37,309 nt of DNA, taken from Planctomyces sp. Lineage in GTDB: Bacteria; Planctomycetota; Planctomycetia; Planctomycetales; Planctomycetaceae. The position numbers and the translations under genes were made by a program. Under the pieces are notes generated by a model. The model saw only the letters and a program-made list of their open reading frames with translations, had not been told where the DNA came from and did not search any database. Below are positions 34,481 through 37,309 of the stretch, in pieces. Numbering within the stretch: the stretch's first letter is position 1; each line of letters begins with the position of its first letter. The stretch covers positions 1-37,309 of the forward strand of contig JAEUIH010000073.1 in assembly GCA_016795105.1 (NCBI GenBank), in the 5' to 3' direction.

Positions 34481-36877
34481 GTGGCTCGAAAGAAGACCAG
34501 CGGAAAAAACGGCGAGAAGCTGTTTAACGAAGATTCAACCGCGTCGGCGTCTGAGAATGTTCAGTTTGTACCTATCAGCGGCGAAACTCGCCGCCGTTAC
34601 CTGAACTACGCACTTTCCGTAATCACATCACGAGCACTCCCAGATATTCGGGACGGCCTAAAACCGGTTCAACGGCGAATTCTTTACGTCATGTTTGATC
34701 GACTGCGATTGACCGCAGACGCGAAGACCCGCAAATGTGCAAAAATTTGTGGGGATACGACCGGGTCTTTCCATCCGCACGGCGATATGGCGGTCTACGA
34801 AGCGCTTGTTCGTCTTGCTCAGGATTTCACTCTCCGATACCCACTGGTGATCGGACAGGGGAATTTTGGTTCAATCATGGGGTTGAGGGCCGCAGCAGCT
34901 CGATATACCGAAGCGAAGCTGTCTCAGCTTGCTGAAAATCTGATGAACGAGCTGCGTTACCAGACGGTCGATATGCGACCGACCTACGATGCGGCCGATC
35001 AGGAGCCCGTCGTCCTTCCATCCCGATATCCGGCGCTTCTCGTCAACGGCACTCAGGGTATTGCGGTGGGAATGGCAACCTGCATGCCGCCTCACAATCT
35101 GAACGAAGTGACTCGAGCCTGTATTCACCTGATTGAAGATCCGGATGCGACCGTTGCCCAACTGATGAGGTACGTAAAGGGGCCCGACTTTCCACTGGGT
35201 GGTCGAATCGTTACGGACCGCGCAGAACTTCGGGAGGCCTACGAAACCGGAAAAGGTTCGTTCAAAGTCCGAGGGGAATGGCGATTCGATCAGGAAGGTC
35301 GCCGCGAAATCCCAAACCGCATCATTATCTATTCGATCCCGTACGGAGTAACAACCGGCCCACTGATGACAGAGATCGGTGACCTTGTGGAAGCTCGCAA
35401 ACTTCCTCAGCTTGTCTCTGTAAACGATGAAACCAACGAAGAGAATGGACTACGGATTGCCATTGAAGTGAAATCGGGCGCCGATGTCGAAGCCGTTGTT
35501 GCCTATCTTTATCGGCACACGTCGCTGGAGCAGAACTTCAGCTACAACGCGACCTGCCTCGTCCCATCCGAAAGCGGAGGCCTTGTTCCGCGAGTCCTGA
35601 ATCTGAAGGAACAACTCCAGTATTTCCTGGATTTCCGGTATGAAACGGTTCGTCGCAGACTTGAATATCAGCTGGAACAGCTTCGACGCCGTATTCATAT
35701 CCTCGAAGGGTTCGAGATCATCTTCGATGGACTTGATCGAGCTCTCAAAATCATTCGGGCGAGCAACGGCAGGAAGGACGCTGCTGAGAAGCTCATGAAA
35801 GAGTTTCCTCTGGATGAAATTCAAACTGATGCGATCCTCGAACTTCAGCTTTACCGAATCTCCCGGTTGGAAATTGACAAGATTCGCGAAGAGCTTGCGG
35901 AGAAGCGGGCGGAAGCCAACCGGATTGAACAAATCCTGAAATCAAAAACGAAGATGTGGAAGCTGATCACGACAGAGCTGGAAGAGCTGGCGCGTGATTT
36001 TGGCGATGAACGCAGAAGTGGAATCGGAAGCTCTGAAGAAATCGTTGAATTCGATCCACAGGCGTATATCGTTCGCGAAAACACGAACGTTGTGATCACA
36101 AAAGACGGGTGGATCAAGCGTGTAGGACAATTGGCCAGTGTGTCCAAAACACGCGTACGCGAAGGCGACAGCGTGCTGATGGTCGTTCCCGGAAGCACAC
36201 TCGATCATGCCGTCTTCCTCTGCTCAGACGGCATCGCGTACACGGTTCCGATTGATCAAATTCCGGTGTCATCCGGTTATGGTGAGCCGCTTGCCAAACG
36301 TGCAAAGATGGCGGACGGAACCTCTGTCATTGCAGCCATCCCGACGGACCCGCGATTCGTACCGTCGCTGGATGATGTGGGTGACGGTGTCGGCCTTCTG
36401 ATGCTTGTCGCAACTCGCATGGGACAGGTTCTGCTGATTCCGTTCGAAGGCTTCCGAAGTCCGTCCACAAAGGCGGGCCGCAAGTACTGTCGTCTCAATA
36501 AAGCCGATCAGGTCGTCTACGCAGGTCTCGTCCGAGATGCCGAAACGGTATTTCTCGCGTCCCGCAAAGCCCGCATCATTCACTTCCGAATCGATGAAAT
36601 TCCCGTCCTGAACAGTGCCGGAAAAGGTGTTCGAGGTCTGAAGCTTGAGGCCGGCGATCAGCTACTGGGCGTCACTCAGCTTGCTCGTCCAAGTGACTGC
36701 CTGAGAGTCAAAAACGAGAACGACAAAGTCCTGAGCTTTGGACAAACAAAGTACCAGGTGACCTCACGCGGTGGTCGAGGTGTGAAGACCAGCATGAGAA
36801 CAGAGTTCGTTGAAATGATCCTCCCGGACATCGAACTGGTCGACTGGAGCGAAATGGGAGGCGTCGCCGACACCTAG
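34481..36877 (+). CDS. DNA gyrase/topoisomerase IV subunit A (ParC/GyrA type)
   Basis: This 798-residue type IIA topoisomerase subunit starts at GTG 34481, which has AAAGGAAG 7 bases before it; the upstream TTG (34442) has none. The catalytic Tyr142 lies in AAARYTEAKLS. The winged-helix region reads GDTTGSFHPHGDMAVYEALV, and the coiled-coil and tower region has LNLKEQLQYFLDFRYETVRRR. The C-terminal propeller (about 510-798) has blade motifs such as TSRGGRGVKT; the exact GyrA box is not seen, which favours ParC or a gyrase paralogue. It cuts and passes DNA together with a GyrB/ParE subunit not present here. The position equivalent to quinolone-contact Ser83 is Met. The TAG stop is part of a repeat. 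Confidence 0.93.
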   Translation: MARKKTSGKNGEKLFNEDSTASASENVQFVPISGETRRRYLNYALSVITSRALPDIRDGLKPVQRRILYVMFDRLRLTADAKTRKCAKICGDTTGSFHPHGDMAVYEALVRLAQDFTLRYPLVIGQGNFGSIMGLRAAAARYTEAKLSQLAENLMNELRYQTVDMRPTYDAADQEPVVLPSRYPALLVNGTQGIAVGMATCMPPHNLNEVTRACIHLIEDPDATVAQLMRYVKGPDFPLGGRIVTDRAELREAYETGKGSFKVRGEWRFDQEGRREIPNRIIIYSIPYGVTTGPLMTEIGDLVEARKLPQLVSVNDETNEENGLRIAIEVKSGADVEAVVAYLYRHTSLEQNFSYNATCLVPSESGGLVPRVLNLKEQLQYFLDFRYETVRRRLEYQLEQLRRRIHILEGFEIIFDGLDRALKIIRASNGRKDAAEKLMKEFPLDEIQTDAILELQLYRISRLEIDKIREELAEKRAEANRIEQILKSKTKMWKLITTELEELARDFGDERRSGIGSSEEIVEFDPQAYIVRENTNVVITKDGWIKRVGQLASVSKTRVREGDSVLMVVPGSTLDHAVFLCSDGIAYTVPIDQIPVSSGYGEPLAKRAKMADGTSVIAAIPTDPRFVPSLDDVGDGVGLLMLVATRMGQVLLIPFEGFRSPSTKAGRKYCRLNKADQVVYAGLVRDAETVFLASRKARIIHFRIDEIPVLNSAGKGVRGLKLEAGDQLLGVTQLARPSDCLRVKNENDKVLSFGQTKYQVTSRGGRGVKTSMRTEFVEMILPDIELVDWSEMGGVADT

Positions 36878-37110
36878 TTGCCAAACGTGCGCCCCACCGG
36901 CGTAGTTGCCAAACGTGCGCTCCACCGGCGTAGTTGCCAAACGTGCGCTCCACCGGCGTAGAGCCGGTGGCGGCGAGGGACCGGGCAGCAGCGCAGGGCC
37001 CCCACCGACCCTGCGTCGGTGGTGCCCGGGTTTGGAAACTAGCTGCCAAACGTGCGCCCCACCGGCGTAGTTGCCAAACGTGCGCTCCACCGGCGTAAAG
37101 CCGGTGGCGG
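36875..37110. repeat. Family-3 array: 28-bp tandem units and CCACCGGC hairpins
   Basis: Three contiguous 28-bp units (36875-36902, 36903-36930, 36931-36958; TAGTTGCCAAACGTGCGCTC...) and two more (37040-37067, 37068-37095) occur. Each unit ends CCACCGGCG. Where a unit run ends, CCACCGGC pairs with GCCGGTGG over 8 bp (loops GTAGA and GTAAA). Between the two runs a related CCACCGAC...GTCGGTGG hairpin stands at about 37001-37021. The TAG of the first unit is the stop codon of the topoisomerase gene. Confidence 0.88.
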
Positions 37111-37111
37111 C

Positions 37112-37309
37112 GGGCCTGTAAGAAATCTTGTGTCAAACGTCGGGATTGAATATTACCCGCAACTCCCTTTCTGCGTGAATTGACACATGGAGGTCATGAT
37201 GAACCGGTTGCTTCAAGAGAAGACACGTGAATATGTAGAGGAATTGGCACAGAATTTGACTACGCTGGAGGAGCTGAATTCCGTGATGCGTCTGATGATG
37301 AGTTCAGCG
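37112..37309 (+). mobile_element. Putative left end of an IS256-like insertion sequence
   Basis: A sequence starting GGGCCTGTAAGAAATCTTGT at 37112, directly after the repeat array, resembles the terminal repeats of IS256-family elements (a G-run, CTGTAA, then TTGTGTCA). It is followed by a short leader and a transposase-like frame. The right end and target duplication lie outside the window, so the call is provisional. Confidence 0.45.
37196..37309 (+). CDS. N-terminus of a probable IS256-family transposase (cut by window end)
   Basis: The frame opens at ATG 37196 (or 37199), with GGAGG about 1-4 bases upstream, and stays open to the last base: 38 codons. The peptide includes LLQEKTREYVEELAQNL and LEELNSVMRLMMSSA, a helical N-terminus like those of IS256-type DDE transposases before the EMDxHL region. 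The catalytic residues lie beyond the window. The family assignment is by resemblance only. Confidence 0.5.
   Translation, partial: MMNRLLQEKTREYVEELAQNLTTLEELNSVMRLMMSSA

Noticed and set aside
36875-37095. Possible CRISPR array of 28-bp repeats
   Set aside because: The units are directly contiguous without spacers, and no cas gene is visible.

Overview
The window looks like chromosomal DNA of a planctomycete (phylum Planctomycetota, probably order Planctomycetales). The main reason is a tandem pair at the left end: a planctomycete cytochrome-c (PSCyt1)/DUF1549/DUF1553 protein followed by a Tat-signal DUF1501 protein. A DUF1598-like protein, Cys/Pro-rich secreted proteins and an ECF sigma factor with a long C-terminal extension agree with this. 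No tRNA, rRNA, CRISPR array or prophage was seen. Assignments rest on motif reading only; no database search was possible.

Layout. 1-321 is the 3' end of a membrane-protein gene. 552-5775 is a plus-strand run: the PSCyt1/DUF1501 pair and a YfcE-like phosphodiesterase. 6089-13305 is mostly minus strand: an LRR protein, three small unknown proteins, a secreted GH2-like glycosidase, a zinc-ribbon membrane protein, a methyltransferase and a DUF4184 membrane protein. 13344-13600 holds a broken AAC(3)-I-like acetyltransferase gene that no intact reading frame reveals. Next come an ECF42-like sigma factor and a sugar-nucleotide epimerase (minus), then mannose-6-phosphate isomerase, dCTP deaminase, an SGNH hydrolase and a UvrD/PcrA helicase (plus). 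21409-26681 is minus strand: a lipoprotein, a membrane protein with a proline-rich linker, an SRPBCC-GyrI fusion, an alpha/beta hydrolase and a DinB protein. 27223-31105 is plus strand: a lipoprotein, glutaminyl cyclase, a quinone-oxidoreductase-like MDR and the DUF1598-like protein. 31190-34066 carries three minus-strand secreted proteins, two of them very Cys-rich. 34481-36877 is a GyrA/ParC-type topoisomerase subunit. The window ends in what appears to be the left end of an IS256-like element.

The most striking non-coding content is a set of dispersed short palindromes lying between genes. Family 1 starts GTAGGATGGGCATTCC or GTAGCTTGGGCATTCC. Family 2 starts GTAGCAGGCACATTCC. Family 3 is a 28-bp tandem unit starting TAGTTGCCAAACG. 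In all three a GTAG tetranucleotide recurs next to the repeat, which recalls REP elements moved by RAYT (Y1 HUH) transposases. In every family-1 cluster with several copies, forward copies lie to the left and reverse copies to the right. Two genes, the first partial gene and the topoisomerase, end on a TAG that belongs to a repeat. One family-1 pair between manA and dcd forms a long hairpin followed by nine T residues and could terminate transcription.
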